Below are positions 21,698 to 33,293 of a DNA stretch of 64,000 bases, piece after piece. A program made the position numbers and the translations under genes. Where the stretch lies: the NCBI GenBank assembly GCA_023052935.1, contig CM041295.1, positions 166,241,366 through 166,305,365 on the forward strand, written 5' to 3'. The notes under the pieces were generated by a model. That model saw only the letters and a program-made list of their open reading frames with translations. It searched no databases and was not told the DNA's origin. Positions within the stretch are counted from its first letter, which is position 1; each line of letters opens with the position of its first letter. Source of the DNA: Piezodorus guildinii. Taxonomy: Eukaryota; Arthropoda; Insecta; Hemiptera; Pentatomidae.

Positions 21698-21930
21698 AAC
21701 ATCAAAGAAGATGAAATTTGTGATATGAAACCCAGTGACAGTAAGTGCTTAGCATTCAGAACTATTATAAGCTCCTTAAGTCCCCAAAATAAACCTCAGG
21801 TGTTATTTTATAGCAATATCAAAGAAGATCAGATTTGTGATGTGAAACCCATTGGCAAATGCTTAACTCTCAGAACTTTAATAAGTGTCTTAAGTCCCCA
21901 AAATAAACCCCAGGTGTTATTTTATAGGTT
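21698..21930 (+). repeat. Tandem duplication of a ~112-bp unit that keeps an open frame
   Basis: Two adjacent diverged copies share CTTAAGTCCCCAAAATAAAC and GGTGTTATTTTATA. Both read in one frame as NIKEDEICDMKPSDSKCLAF...SLSPQNKPQVLFY and NIKEDQICDVKPIGKCLTLR...LSPQNKPQVLFY. I do not recognise the peptide. It may be part of the interrupted gypsy-like element or another repeat. Confidence 0.55.
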
Positions 21931-21985
21931 AAAAGTTTTAAATAATCTGAAAATAGGTTTCTCCATCTCCTATAATTGTTTGCTT

Positions 21986-24243
21986 CTATCTATCTATCTA
22001 TCTATCTATCGGCGCTATGGTCCTTGTAGGACCTTGGCCTCCTCAACGATCCTCCTCCATTCTGACCTGTCTTCGGCAGCTCTTCTCCATCCGCTGACTC
22101 CTAACGACCGAAGGTCCTCCTCTACGTCCTACAGCCAACGAAGTCTAGGTCTGCCCCTGCTCCTCTTTCTACCAGGGTGTCCCTCCATCATCATTTTAGG
22201 CAGCCTCCTACTTTCCATTCTCTGTACATGCCCCAGCCATCTTATTCTGGCACTCTTGATCTTGGCAACTATATCAGGTGTTTGATACAGAGTTCTAATT
22301 TCCTCATTCGTCTTCATCGCCAACGATCTCCTTCTTTTCTAGGACCAAAGATTTTTCTGAGAATTTTCCTTTCCCACATGTTTAGTAGTCTTTCATCATT
22401 GCGTGTTAATGTCCAGGACTCGCTTCCGTACATGACCACTGGCTGAAGGACAGTCCAATATAGTCTTATCTTCAGTTCTCTGGATATATTCCTGTTCTGA
22501 AATATTTTCAGAAGAGACCAATAGCATCTATTGCCAGCTGTTATCCTTGCTTTAATTTCGTCTCTAATCTTATTGTTCTCTGTGATAACAGTGCCTAGAT
22601 ACTTAAACTGTGGTACTCTCTCGAACCTATATCCAGCCCCCTCGATATACCTGTTTCCTCCTTCTTCCCTGCTGATCCTCATATACTTAGTTTTTTCCGT
22701 ATTTATGATCAGTCCTGTTCTCCTCGCAGCCACTTCGCACTCCTCGAAAGCTCCAAGTAAAGCACTGCCTGTTCTCCCGGTTATCACAAGATCATCTGCA
22801 AACGCTAGATGTTGCGTCAGTCTGTGATAAATACATCCTCCAGGCCTTGTCCTTATTGACCTCATGACCACTTCCAATAACAAATTGAATAGGACTGGAG
22901 AAAGAGGATCGCCCTGCTTAACAACTTTCTGAATTTCAAAAGAGTTTGACATTTCACCTTGAATTTTGACAACTCCTTGACTATTCTGCAGGGTCATCTT
23001 GATAAGCCTGATAAGCTTTAAAGGATATCCTAGGTGTTTTAGCTTTTCATACATTACGCTTCTATTTATGCTGTCGTATGCTTGCTTGTAATCAATGAAC
23101 AGATGATGTTGTTCAACATTCTATTCCCAGCATTTTTCTAACATCATCCTCATGCAAAAGATGTTGTCTATTGTAGATCTTTCAGGGCGGAATCCACACT
23201 GGTAATCGGCCAACACCTCTTCCGCTCTCTTGACAACCCGCTTCATTATCAAAGTTGACATCACCTTGTAGACTACACTAAGTAATGCAATACCTCTATA
23301 ATTCCCGCAATCCAGTTTGTCTCCTTTTTTATGAATAGGCAACATAACAGCCACCTTCCACTCACTGGGCATTTCCTCCCTCGTCCATATCATTAAAATC
23401 AATTCGTATATTTCTCTATAGAGTGCCTCCCCTCCAGCTCTGATTGCTTCTGCTGGGATCCCATCAATTCCTGGCGCTTTGTTATCTTTTAAGGACATAA
23501 TTACTTCTTCTACTTCTTCCGGATCTGGTGGTTCCAGCTCTACGTCCTCTTCTACTGTTCCGAGATCACAAATTGTCTCTTCACAGTTTTCGTCTGGATT
23601 TAGCAGCTCTTTAAAGTATTCTTTCCATCTGTCGATCACTCTATTCTTGTCACCCAAGAGTAGACCTTCCTTGTCTTTGCAAAAAGATATCCGGGGTTGG
23701 AATCCTTTTCTTATGTTTTTAACTCTGCCATAGAATGATCTGCTGTTTTTGTTTTCGAAATCCTGCAGCATTGCGTCTAGATCTTCTTTTTCCTTCTTCC
23801 TCTTTTTATATCTGCAGAGCTGCTTCACATTTTCTCTTTTCCATTTATATTCTTCGCTGGCCTGTCTTGTCCACCTTTGAAGCATCTTTTTATGAGCTTT
23901 TAACTTCTCCTGTACCGCCATTTCACACTCATGATCGAACCAACAGTTCTTTTTCTCTCTCTTTTTCTCGCCTATCGTCTCATCCGCCGCATTCCTTACA
24001 GCTTCACTTATTCTACTCCATTTCTTTTGCACGTCTTTTTCTATTTCAGGTGCATTGTTTTGTAGATTTTCTTCCACTTTTCTAAGATATTGCTGTTGCT
24101 TCTCAGGACTTTTCAGGTCGCCGATCTTATATCTTTTCCTTGCTTTCTCTGTTTTTCCTCTTGGTTTGACAGCTAGTCTCTGTTTATATATTATCCGTAC
24201 CAGATAATGATCTGTTGAGCAATCGGAACCTCTATAATAATTG
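21986..24243 (-). mobile_element. RTE-clade non-LTR retrotransposon, 5'-truncated, GATA tail
   Basis: A minus-strand insertion ends in a (GATA)n tail (21986-22010), typical of RTE elements. It starts within the endonuclease domain near 24243. The coding region is nearly complete for the RT and C-terminus but has stops and a frameshift. It lies within dynein intron 4 and probably inside the older gypsy remnant. Confidence 0.88.
22015..24243 (-). pseudogene. RTE-type endonuclease end plus reverse transcriptase
   Basis: Starting at ~24243: YYRGSDCSTDHYLVR (endonuclease SDH motif), basic linker, then RT motifs APGIDGIPAEAIRAGG, MPSEWKVAVMLPIHKKGDK, NYRGIALLSVVYKV, YQCGFRPERSTIDNIF, FIDYKQAYDSINR, VKQGDPLSPVLFN, LAFADDLVI and FKYLGTVIT. 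The C-terminal part has MYGSESWTL, WERKILRKIFGP and RIRWLGHVQRM, with RGRPRLRW. Breaks: TAG at 23121-23123 (codon before NVEQHH), a frameshift near 22314 and TAG after RWL near 22126. The natural stop is at 22015-22017. Confidence 0.88.
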
Positions 24244-25559
24244 TTTGTTTACCTATTGTAAATTTATTTAATGAATACAGGGATGTGCCAATCAAATATA
24301 TCATCAGCTAATTTTTAACAAATGAATTTTATGATGGTTATATGGTCTTGGACCATGTTAGGAAAGATCGGACACCGTATTATTTTTGGACACGGCAGTC
24401 TTTATCCTTTTCCAGGGGATAAACAGGGATGATTAGCGTTCCCTCCATTAGATGAGCTAAACAATGGGCAGTCTGAACAATGTTCAGATTGAACCATACT
24501 GGAAAAATTTGTAAATATCATGTTATGATTAGAATTTTAGGTTATACAATTTTTAATAGCTGATCTAATTATTTTTTCAATTCATTATTCATGCTTTTTA
24601 TTACTCAGTCTTAAATAACGCAGAACCATATCTCATTGGGGTCTAGATAAACATAAATGTTTAAATTATTATTCTGTTACTACGTAAATCGTTTCTTTCT
24701 AAATTATTTTATTATATGAACATTTATCAGTTAGTAAAAATTAAGTAATTCGTGAAAATAAATCTATCATATTAATATTTCACTGTTTTCGCCTGAATTA
24801 TTTTGCAGATGTGATTAGTTTTAATATGTTCTTAATTGTATATAGACTTAGTGTATATCTTTTGTGTATATCGTCCTTGTATATTTAGTTTGTAGATATG
24901 TAGGTAAAAGAAAAAAAAATAATAAAAATGTTGTAATATTGTACATAAACTATTTATATATAAGGTATTAAAAATTGTAACTAAATAGGTTTATTGAGTA
25001 TGTTTTAACAAATGATAAATTAAAAAAAAAATTTCTTTCCAAAGTACTTTTTTTTTTTTTTACCTAGGATAGTGAAGAAATGTAATATACCCATTTTTTA
25101 TAATTATAGTATTTATTTATTTATTAGTTGATTATTGTGTTAAGCAGGCTAACAATAGGATAAAAGTGAAATTTATATTTAAAAAACAGCTCCAGTTTGG
25201 TTGTTTGTTTACAAGGTCAAGAAAAAAGGTGACTAGCAGGTACAATTTGGCAGGTATCGTTATACCTGTCGGGTCAGTTAGTTTTAGAAGTAGTTTTTGA
25301 GTGGGGACCTGAGGAAAGTGAGGAGCTGCTCCTGAATAAGAAGAGGGATCTTGGTTAGCCTGTTATTGTTTATTGTAATATTGTTTGTATTATTATTTTG
25401 TAAGTTTTTGTTATGATTTTAACCTTCTGCGTGTTTACATGTAAAATAGTATTGGATTATATTTTTACTCTAGGAAAAATAAAATACACCAATCACTCAA
25501 TATTTACAAGAACTATTTATTAACAATTCCTTATTAATACAAACATTTGAAACATTAAC

Positions 25560-25562
<3 letters not shown>
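24244..25562. other. Intron sequence, nothing recognised
   Basis: A+T-rich with no supported gene. Possibly residual internal sequence of the gypsy-like element whose second LTR copy is at 25890, but no pol or env motif was found. Confidence 0.45.

Positions 25563-25634
<72 letters not shown>
25563..25634. repeat. (TA)n microsatellite
   Basis: About 70 bp of alternating T and A with one phase break. Confidence 0.95.
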
Positions 25635-25637
<3 letters not shown>

Positions 25638-25889
25638 TATACACTAACGACTTAGAGTTATGGAAACGTCACTTAATATACTAAAATCATTATACATAAA
25701 CAAGAATTGTGGTTAACCAAATAAAATTAACTTCCTAACCTGGCCAGGCATGTATATGTTAAAAGACACCACACTGTTACCTTCTCTCTACTTCCCTTTC
25801 TAGCCACACACCATTCCCAAAATGTTATGGACCCTGTTATTAACATCGATTACCTCCGCTACATGATTAACAACTTGTATAAACAATTG

Positions 25890-26010
25890 TGCCTGATTGT
25901 CAAGAACCCATACCATACCCTGAGAGTAAAATTAGTTTTAATTAAGTAAATATTGTGTTAATTGATTTTTTTCTTTAAAGAATATTTAAAAAAAATGAGT
26001 ATATTATTAT
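25890..26010 (+). repeat. Second copy of the short gypsy-type LTR
   Basis: Matches 20341-20464 with scattered differences (TGTGCCTGATTGTCAAGAAC at the start, AATATTTAAAAAAAATGAGT near the end). It is the likely right LTR of the interrupted element. No PBS follows; a TA-rich stretch does. Confidence 0.7.
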
Positions 26011-26039
26011 TATTATATATATATATATGATGTGCATCA

Positions 26040-28400
26040 TCTCGAGAATCAATCTCTTATCTTTATTTTTTTTATTTATTTATTTTTTTTTTTCCACATT
26101 CAGAACACTTACATTTTTAAAATCAAAATTGTGTTGTTTTTTTTATAGCGTGACTCGCTAAGGCCGTTTCTCCTTTTTTGGATTCCACACCTTATTTATG
26201 CGCGTAAATTCTTTTATTTAAATATTGTGAAGTTTGGCCAACATAAGTGCCTTCACAATTTCTGCAATCTATTTTATATATAATGTTAGATAATTTTTCT
26301 TTACTGGTTTTATCTTTAAGTCTAGAGTAGAGCATTTTTTTAAAAATTATTATTATATTTGTACACAATATTTACGTTTTAATTTTTGAATATCCCCTTT
26401 ATTATGGGGGCCAGTGGTCTGATATATTCAATGGAAAAATAAGAATAAGAATCTACAGGATCACGGTTTTTCTTTTTGTGAGAAAATGTTTCATAGGCCC
26501 CCCGTAGACACTTCTCTATGACACCTGTAGGGTAACCATTATTTTTTTTAAATTTCTCTTGCTCGGCTAACATTTTCGTCTCTATAAGAGATACTGCTCA
26601 GAGCTATTGCTCTGTAGCATATATTTCTCCCAATGTTGATCTTAATTTTTAGGTCGTGGCAAGAATTAAAATTTAAAATACGGCCACCATTGTATTTTCT
26701 CTCGTGCCATGATACTTTTGTGTACCCTACCCCGTGAATTATTTTCGTATCTAAAAATGTGATCATATTGTCTTTTTCTTCTTCGATAGTAAATTTTATA
26801 TTTTGATCTTTATTAAAATGTCCCAAAATATCATTTAAGCTCTCTGTCGGAAAACTTAAAATGGTGTCATCAACATATTTCTTCAAAAATTGCACCTTTA
26901 TGGGAATTTTGGCTAAAATGTCTTCCACCAAATCATCCATAACGAGTTCTACGAGAATGGGAGAAAGTGACAATCCCATTGGTAGGCCACTTATTTGTTT
27001 ATAATAATGGTTATTTATAGAGAAATAAGATGTTTCTATACAAAGCTCTACAGCGCTAATAAATAAGGTTTGAGGAATTTTTGTAAATTTCTCAATTTGT
27101 TTCTATCTTTTTATAACAGCCTTTATAGCTACTTCTTTTTTGACATTAGTAAACAGAGAAACTACATCTAAAGATATTAGTTTATTATTATTTGGGATCA
27201 CTTGCTTTTCAATGAATTCTTTAAACTCATAAGAATTTTTTATATTCCACTCATTTTCGACTTTAGAATTTTGTAAAATATTTGATAAGAATTTTGCTAA
27301 ATTAAATGTAGGAGAGTTTACAAAAGAAATAATCGGTCGTAAAGGTATATCGGGCTTGTGTATTTTCGGGAGTCCATAAATTTTCGGTGGTAATGCATTA
27401 TTCGTATATAATTTATTGTATTGTTCGAGTCTTATCAATTCTAAATTAAGCAGCATTTTTGCCAATTGATTATTTTTCTTCATTAAATTTTGAGTGGGAT
27501 CGGGAATCTTCTTATAATGAAGACGGTCGTTTATGATATTACTCATCTTTTCGTCGTAATCTCCTTTGTCAATGGCAACTGTAATACCCCCCTTGTCCGC
27601 TGATGTTATTAATACGTCCGGATTGTTTGTTAAAAATATTTTTGCCGCATGGATTTCCTTATCAATCGGTTGTGCCTTATATCCGTGATTTGCATTCTTA
27701 TTGCAAACATTCGTTACGGCATTAACCAATTTAAGTCTTAGTTCATTCTGTTTTGATTCTTCTTTTTCTACAGTTTGTATTATGTATTCCACATCAGATA
27801 GGAATTGTGGTATTTTCTTAGCAATGTTTTTTGGGTTTATTTCATTGTTGAATTTAGGTCCTAAAGATAAAATATCTTGTATATTCTTCGGTATTACCTT
27901 ATTTGTCAGATTCAAAAACGCAGTGTTTGGTACCTCCGGCAAACAATCATGTACTGTCCTTCCTTTAATTTTTTCGAATTTTTTAATTAGTTTTATCTTT
28001 TTTTGTTTTTTCTGCTTTTTGTAGAGATTATCTTGATCCAACGTTAGCTTGTAATACAGGTCCTTATTAATAGTATTCGAGAGTTCTACCAGAATATGGT
28101 CTATTTTGTATTTTATTCTCGTTACTATTAAACATACATCTTTAATTTACAAATTCAGAATCGAGACTTCAGTTTTACAAATTATATTCTCCAATGGTCT
28201 TACAAACTTTGAAGAAGTAGGAATAAGTTTATAAATGCTTTTAGTGATGTCTTTAATGTATGGTGGAATAAAATTTTGTTGCCTACACTTTAAAAGAAAC
28301 ACTCTCTGTGGTTCCAAATGAGCTAACAAACCAAACTATTATGGTTAATATATAAGTTGTTTATTGTTATTAGTTTTTATCATCATTATTTATATAAAAT
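26040..28400 (-). mobile_element. Penelope-like element (PLE) with GIY-YIG endonuclease, decayed
   Basis: Minus-strand fragments show a Penelope-like RT followed by a GIY-YIG endonuclease, in the order of endonuclease-positive PLEs. A 14-bp inverted pair (CAAACCAAACTATT and complement) lies at 28328-28450 near the 5' side. Element edges were not determined. Confidence 0.85.
26150..28329 (-). pseudogene. Penelope-like RT plus GIY-YIG endonuclease
   Basis: N-terminal piece (28147-28329): FLLKCRQQNFIPPYI. After a shift: LYYKLTLDQDNLYKKQKKQK, FLNLTNKVI, LSLGPKF, ITSADKGGITVAIDKGDYDE, LPPKIYGLPKIHKPDIPLRP and SLDVVSLFTNV. After an in-frame TAG (27100-27102): YKQISGLPMGLSLSPILVEL, FLKKYVDDTILSF (catalytic DD) and WHERKYNGG. 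After another shift: GYPTGVIEKCLRGAYETF. The endonuclease is IDCRNCEGTYVGQTSQYLNK RIYAHK, with a TAA just after it. At least four breaks. The family primes reverse transcription at nicked targets. Confidence 0.87.
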
Positions 28401-28890
28401 ATTTTAGATTGTTTCATAGTTATTGGTCTATATAATAGTTTGGTTTGTTTTATTGTTGTTTTTGTGATATATTTTTTAAGCGTTGTTGACCTTGTATTTT
28501 TAATAGAATAATTTTATTGTATTTATTTATTGATAAGTTGAGCTTCGGCCGCCAAGGCTGGAGGGGGGGAGGGCTTGGAGATCCCAGTGCCCTGTGTTAG
28601 CCTGAGTGGTGTGCCGGTGCTCAATGAAATTCTTTGGTAAGATGTTTTTATAATATATTGTACCCGGCTATAGATAGATGATTTATGGAAAATGTAACCA
28701 ACATACTGCAAAATGTAACCAATTATGTTTAGTTGCAGTGTTGAAAAGGATCCTATGTGTATTCATGGACGGAGGATTGAAACGTCCAAATAAAGAAAAT
28801 TAAGAAGGAGTATTAGTTTAATGACCCAAAACCCGAATTATTTAAAACAAAATTATAATATAAAAAAAGGGTCGATGAATTAATTTCTTG

Positions 28891-28891
<1 letters not shown>

Positions 28892-28939
<48 letters not shown>
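28892..28939. repeat. (TA)n microsatellite
   Basis: About 48 bp of alternating TA. Confidence 0.95.
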
Positions 28940-28944
<5 letters not shown>

Positions 28945-29219
28945 GTATTATTTTTGTAGGCAAACTAGATCTAAGAGTTATTTCTTTTTTTTTTTTTTTT
29001 TGTATAACTTGCATGAATAAAAAAATTAAATATAATAAAATAAAATTATATTGTATTATATACCATTATTGTCAAAAATAATGTGGTGAAGCAACCAAAT
29101 GTAGTTGGGCAGCACAACTTTATAAATAAATAAAGGGTTTATCTCTGATGAATAAACAGTGGGAATGTAAAAGTCAATAAGTCAATGTTGCATTAAACTA
29201 ATATTTCCTATTACAATTA

Positions 29220-29862
29220 AAAAATGCATAAACAATTATTTCTCACCAAAAATTCAGAATTAAACTATTTTTCAACCATTATACTACAACAAAATGATTG
29301 GATAAAGGATGTTTTTTCAAAACGGGAGCCAAGTTAGCGCTCTATAACACCGTTTATTCATTCATGATCAATCATTTCTTCTATGGTCTCGCTTGTTCAG
29401 GTATTCTCTATCGTTTTCTCTAGCGAGGAAGTATTTTCGGCTTAAACACATTGTCTATACATTTTTCGATAATATAAAAATTATAACTTTCTTAGGACAT
29501 GTGGCCTGAGATTCTTACATTCTTAGAACAAGATTTCTAGGAAAAAATGAGCTTTTCATTTTTTTTTCATTTTGTTCCACCACATGGAAAAATTCTAAAA
29601 AAATCTGGAGTATAGAGGAGCATGAAAGACATTTTCCGGCAAAATCCGGTGATTGACACCTTTCATAAAAGCATCATAACTAATTTCGAAATACAACAAC
29701 AATTATAAAATTAAAAAAAGATGGGTAATTATTTTTTTTAAACTTGAAAACGGTTTTAGCTGGAGAGCTAAAAAATCATTTTCCAGGAGTCAAGAACTTG
29801 AAAAATTATATGATCGTGATTTGTAAACAAAAAAAAACAATTTTTAGTAGATGGATGAAAAT

Positions 29863-29922
<60 letters not shown>

Positions 29923-30375
29923 TATACATCATGTGAATCGTCACAATATAATCTTGTATCTCATTTACTAGATGTATATCATTATACAGTTGTAAATATC
30001 AATAAATCTATTAAATATATATTTTTTTAAACAATATGAAAAAAATTAAAAGCTCATTTTTTCTTAGAAATCTAGCGTTCTAAGAAACTTTTAGTTTTTA
30101 GACTATCGAAAAATCTAATGAAAATTATTTTTTTAACCGAACATACATCCTCGCTAGAGAAAACGATAGAAAATACCTGAACAAGTGAGACATTATAAGA
30201 AATGATTGATAGAGGCTAACAGACAGCGTTATAGAGGGTTTTGAACCTAGCCTGGCACGTTTTGAAAAACATAGCTTTTATCCAATCATTTTGTAGTAAA
30301 ATGTTTGAGAATATTTTATAAGTAATTTAATTCTCAATTTTTTGTGAGACATAATTATTTACACATTTTTCAATA
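29220..30375. repeat. Large imperfect palindrome with a (TA)n core
   Basis: Arms at about 29220-29570 and 30050-30375 are inverted copies with scattered mismatches. Landmarks are AAAATGATTGGATAAA (left) and TTTATCCAATCATTTT (right), and CTATCGTTTTCTCTAGCGAG with its complement. A (TA)n tract at 29864-29926 lies between them. No coding capacity. It resembles a foldback or long-TIR non-autonomous DNA element. Confidence 0.75.
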
Positions 30376-30708
30376 ATAATACGAAATACGTATAAGTTTT
30401 CTCCCTCCTAAGAATCAGGGAAAAAATCATCAATTCTTAATTTAAAATTTTACATTAAAAACATAATAAAATCGAATAAAGAGTTTTTTTTTTTTTTGTT
30501 TTTTTTATCTCGAAATCCGTTAGATTGAAAAAGCTAAAAATGTAGGTGAATTATTTTTATATTACACCTAATTGATCTCCCAAGTTTGAGTAAAAAAAGT
30601 CGCGGGGCAGATTTACCATACTAACCCGGCTATACCCTTTACTATGTTAACTAATACTAGTTAAATAAAGATTATTTCGCTTAGAAATTGGGTTATTTTC
30701 AAATGAGT

Positions 30709-31213
30709 TCGGGTCAATCCATTTGGAATGGCCAACACCTTGCCGCAAGACATTTTTGATTTTTCGACCAGTTATTCTCTATCCTTTCATGAATATAAAA
30801 CCAGAAATAAAAAAAATTTCGGGCTAATACTTTTGGTGTTGCACCTGTTTTAAGTCAGCTTCACGGGCGAAAACATGTTATGGGAAAATCTTTCTAATTC
30901 CTGTAATTTTTTAGATATTATATCAAACTAACAAAAAGATAAGAACATGCATTTTATTTTTTGTCCTCACAACTCATTACCTAAATAGTGAAGAAAGTTG
31001 TTTGAAAAATTCTCGAAAATGAATAAACAATGAGACAAGAGTATACTAAGGAAAATAGACTAACTTTTAATTATTTTTCTTATATAGCTTAGTAATAGTC
31101 CTACTTTATATACATATTTCAATCTTGAGAACATAGTCCTTTTATGTATATGAATTTTCAAAATTGGCAAAAATTCATTTTTCGCGATGTTTACACGGAA
31201 ATATCTCAAATAT
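30709..31213 (+). repeat. Dispersed repeat, copy B
   Basis: Inverted relative to 3044-3602. It begins with GGGTCAATCCATTTGGAATG, the end motif shared with the short element at 53378-53562, and also shares GACCAGTTATTCTCTATCCT with that element. Non-coding. Confidence 0.7.
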
Positions 31214-31943
31214 CAACTGTACAAACCAGTCATTCTTGAAGGACCTAGTCCCAGAATATAAATAATTTTCTATTATATTATATTCTAAAATGGAGCCCTA
31301 GATTCGCCAATACTTAAGAACTAAGATTCTATAAATTGAACAAGACCAAATGTTAGGTAGGGAAAGGAGAGATAAGGAAAGATGGGGAAAGGAATAATTA
31401 TGAATGGCAATTCAAGTTCAATCAAAAAAAGGATAGCCATTATGGATGGCAATTATTTAGTACAGTGGGTTATATATAGCCCAGGAAGGAGCTGAGAAAA
31501 ACATACTGTGATTTAGAACAATATTACTGTATATTAATATGTTTTAGGACAGAAGAACTATATTATTACTTCTGAAAAAAGTTTGTAAATTATTTTTTCA
31601 AAGAAATTTTATGACATTAGAACCAGTTATCTTGTATATTTTTGAGTGAATAATTACTTTTCAACAAAAAAAAGCATCTTAGTTTGAAAAAAACTTTGAT
31701 TTCAAGCTTTTCTGTATGGGATCAAAGCATTTATCCAATGACCATTTGAACTTTCTTGTTACTCTAGAGGTCAACTATTTAAATAATTGTATTAACTAGC
31801 AGCATATCTTGAAAATTATACTCATTGGAGTTAAATAGTAATACAATTTCAATGGAAGCTTTTAAATATTATCTATAATTGTATTATAGTTGGATTGAAC
31901 ATCCAATAAGCTTCACTTCAAAAAGTACTCATTTTAGACTTAC
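31214..31943. other. Intron 4 sequence adjoining exon 4, nothing recognised
   Basis: No supported gene, transposon end or RNA. Confidence 0.5.
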
Positions 31944-32124
31944 TCTTGGCATTCGAACCATTTATGAATGGCTTCAAGTGCAATAGTGAATTTCTTGTCC
32001 CACTGAACTAATTCATCTATTATTGGTCCAATACAAAATTTACTGCACCGTAGTAACTGTACTTCAACACGATCTTCATTCAAAAATATAATATACTTTT
32101 CTTCTATATTCGTTACATAGTAGT
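31944..32124 (-). CDS. Dynein heavy chain exon 4 (linker)
   Basis: 181 bp with acceptor ACTTTAG and donor GTAAGT. It encodes YYVTNIEEKYIIFLNEDRVE, then VQLLRCSKFCIGPIIDELVQ and WDKKFTIALEAIHKWFECQ. This corresponds to the dynein linker segment that normally reads (L)xDxxVxxQxMxxSxY...W...L...W...Q. It ends with GA of a split codon completed by exon 5. Confidence 0.8.
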
Positions 32125-32264
32125 CTAAAGTAAAAAAAAAAAGAAAGGTTAAAAATTCTTTGATTAAAATATAATTATTTTTACATTCACTTTCTTATAT
32201 ATAAAATATGTATATTCAAAAATTTTCATGATTTCAAATATATATATACATATACATATACATA

Positions 32265-32640
32265 CTAGCTGACCCGGCAAACGTTGTTTTGCCATATAAA
32301 TTATTTCTAGGAAATTTAGAGTGTAGAAAAAAAAAACGAACTTATTGTAAGTGTGTAAGGATGTGGTATATGAGCGCTGTAAACGATGAGGGAATATAAA
32401 AATAACAAAACACCAAACATTAATGTTTTTTAATTTATTCCTTAAAATTATATATATCATTAATTAATTACAAAAGAAACACTAACAAACAATATTAATC
32501 TCTTAATGGTATAGTGTGAACAATATTTTTTGTTAGCCCTTCTTTAGCCAACACAAACAAACTGGATGGTTTGCCCACTCGAGAGCATGCTACCTATAAT
32601 TGTCCGTGAGAAAAACATGAGTTACACTGAGATAGTAAAA
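32265..32640 (-). mobile_element. Helitron 3' end with helicase C-terminus
   Basis: On the minus strand the 3' terminus ends in CTAG (32265-32268), preceded by a hairpin GGCAAA/TTTGCC (32276-32293). The base after CTAG is T, the Helitron insertion pattern. Upstream, at 32495-32630, the frame reads SHGQL-stop-VACSRVGKPSSLFVLAKE ending HTIPLRD and a stop, which is the C-terminus of the Rep/helicase protein (YVACSRVG motif). The Tyr codon is replaced by TAG. The element is 5'-truncated near 32640. Confidence 0.87.
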
Positions 32641-32890
32641 TAATAATTTTAAAGGTTACTATTACGCTTAATGAATAAAATATAATAATGGCCAAAAACT
32701 GAGGAGGGGGTGAGAGAAGGCTTATAGTGTAGAAAAAGAGAAGACTGGGTTCGGCTTCATCCCTACTCGGTGCTGTTTGCTGGCTGAGAAGTGACACTGG
32801 AAGACCTTTGGCGGGGTAACTTGATAAGTAAGTAAGGTAAGTGATAATTGATCAGTTATCGAGCGGGATGAATGATTATATATAGTATAC

Positions 32891-32893
<3 letters not shown>

Positions 32894-32963
<70 letters not shown>
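32894..32963. repeat. (TA)n microsatellite, gypsy insertion site
   Basis: About 70 bp of alternating TA ending exactly at the left LTR. The residual TATATTATATATATATA right of the element (from 38423) suggests that insertion occurred inside the array. Confidence 0.9.
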
Positions 32964-32965
<2 letters not shown>

Positions 32966-33148
32966 TTAAGATGGGAAGAGTGTTAATATTAACTTTAATC
33001 ACCTTTGATGTAAATGTAAACAACACCTGAATTTATGAAACCTTTTTAATGTAAAAGTGATAATAAATCATATGTTATCAAGCAAGCGTGGGTTTTATTT
33101 CGCCTCTCTGTTTCCCTTTTTATTATATTTTTCTCGGTAGAAATAAGT
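32964..33148 (+). repeat. Left LTR, gypsy element
   Basis: 185 bp starting AGTTAAGATGGGAAGAGTGT and ending GTAGAAATAAGT. Identical by eye to 38238-38422. An AATAAA-containing stretch lies near the middle and could serve as a polyadenylation signal. Confidence 0.95.
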
Positions 33149-33165
33149 GGTGCCGAAACCCGGGA
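33148..33165 (+). other. Primer-binding site, gypsy element
   Basis: TGGTGCCGAAACCCGGGA starts at the last LTR base. Position and the TGG start fit a tRNA 3' end complement; I have not assigned the tRNA. Confidence 0.85.
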
Positions 33166-33293
33166 ACGTTATTTTGATCGTTTTCGAGTGAGAAGAAACT
33201 GTTTTATCGTCTGTTTTACTCTACGTAAGTTTTTTTTTTTTTTTCTTCTAATTATAACCTCTCTCTTTGTTTTTTCCATTTCTCGCTTTAAAA

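Noticed and set aside
22177..24085. Plus-strand Ser/Leu-rich ORFs at 22-24 kb
   Set aside because: They are antisense to the RTE reverse transcriptase.
28540..28640. G-rich patch with ORF MQYVGYIF... as a possible exon or promoter
   Set aside because: No splice sites, protein similarity or promoter motif support it.
29744..29971. ORF containing a long Ile-Tyr run
   Set aside because: It is translation of the (TA)n microsatellite.
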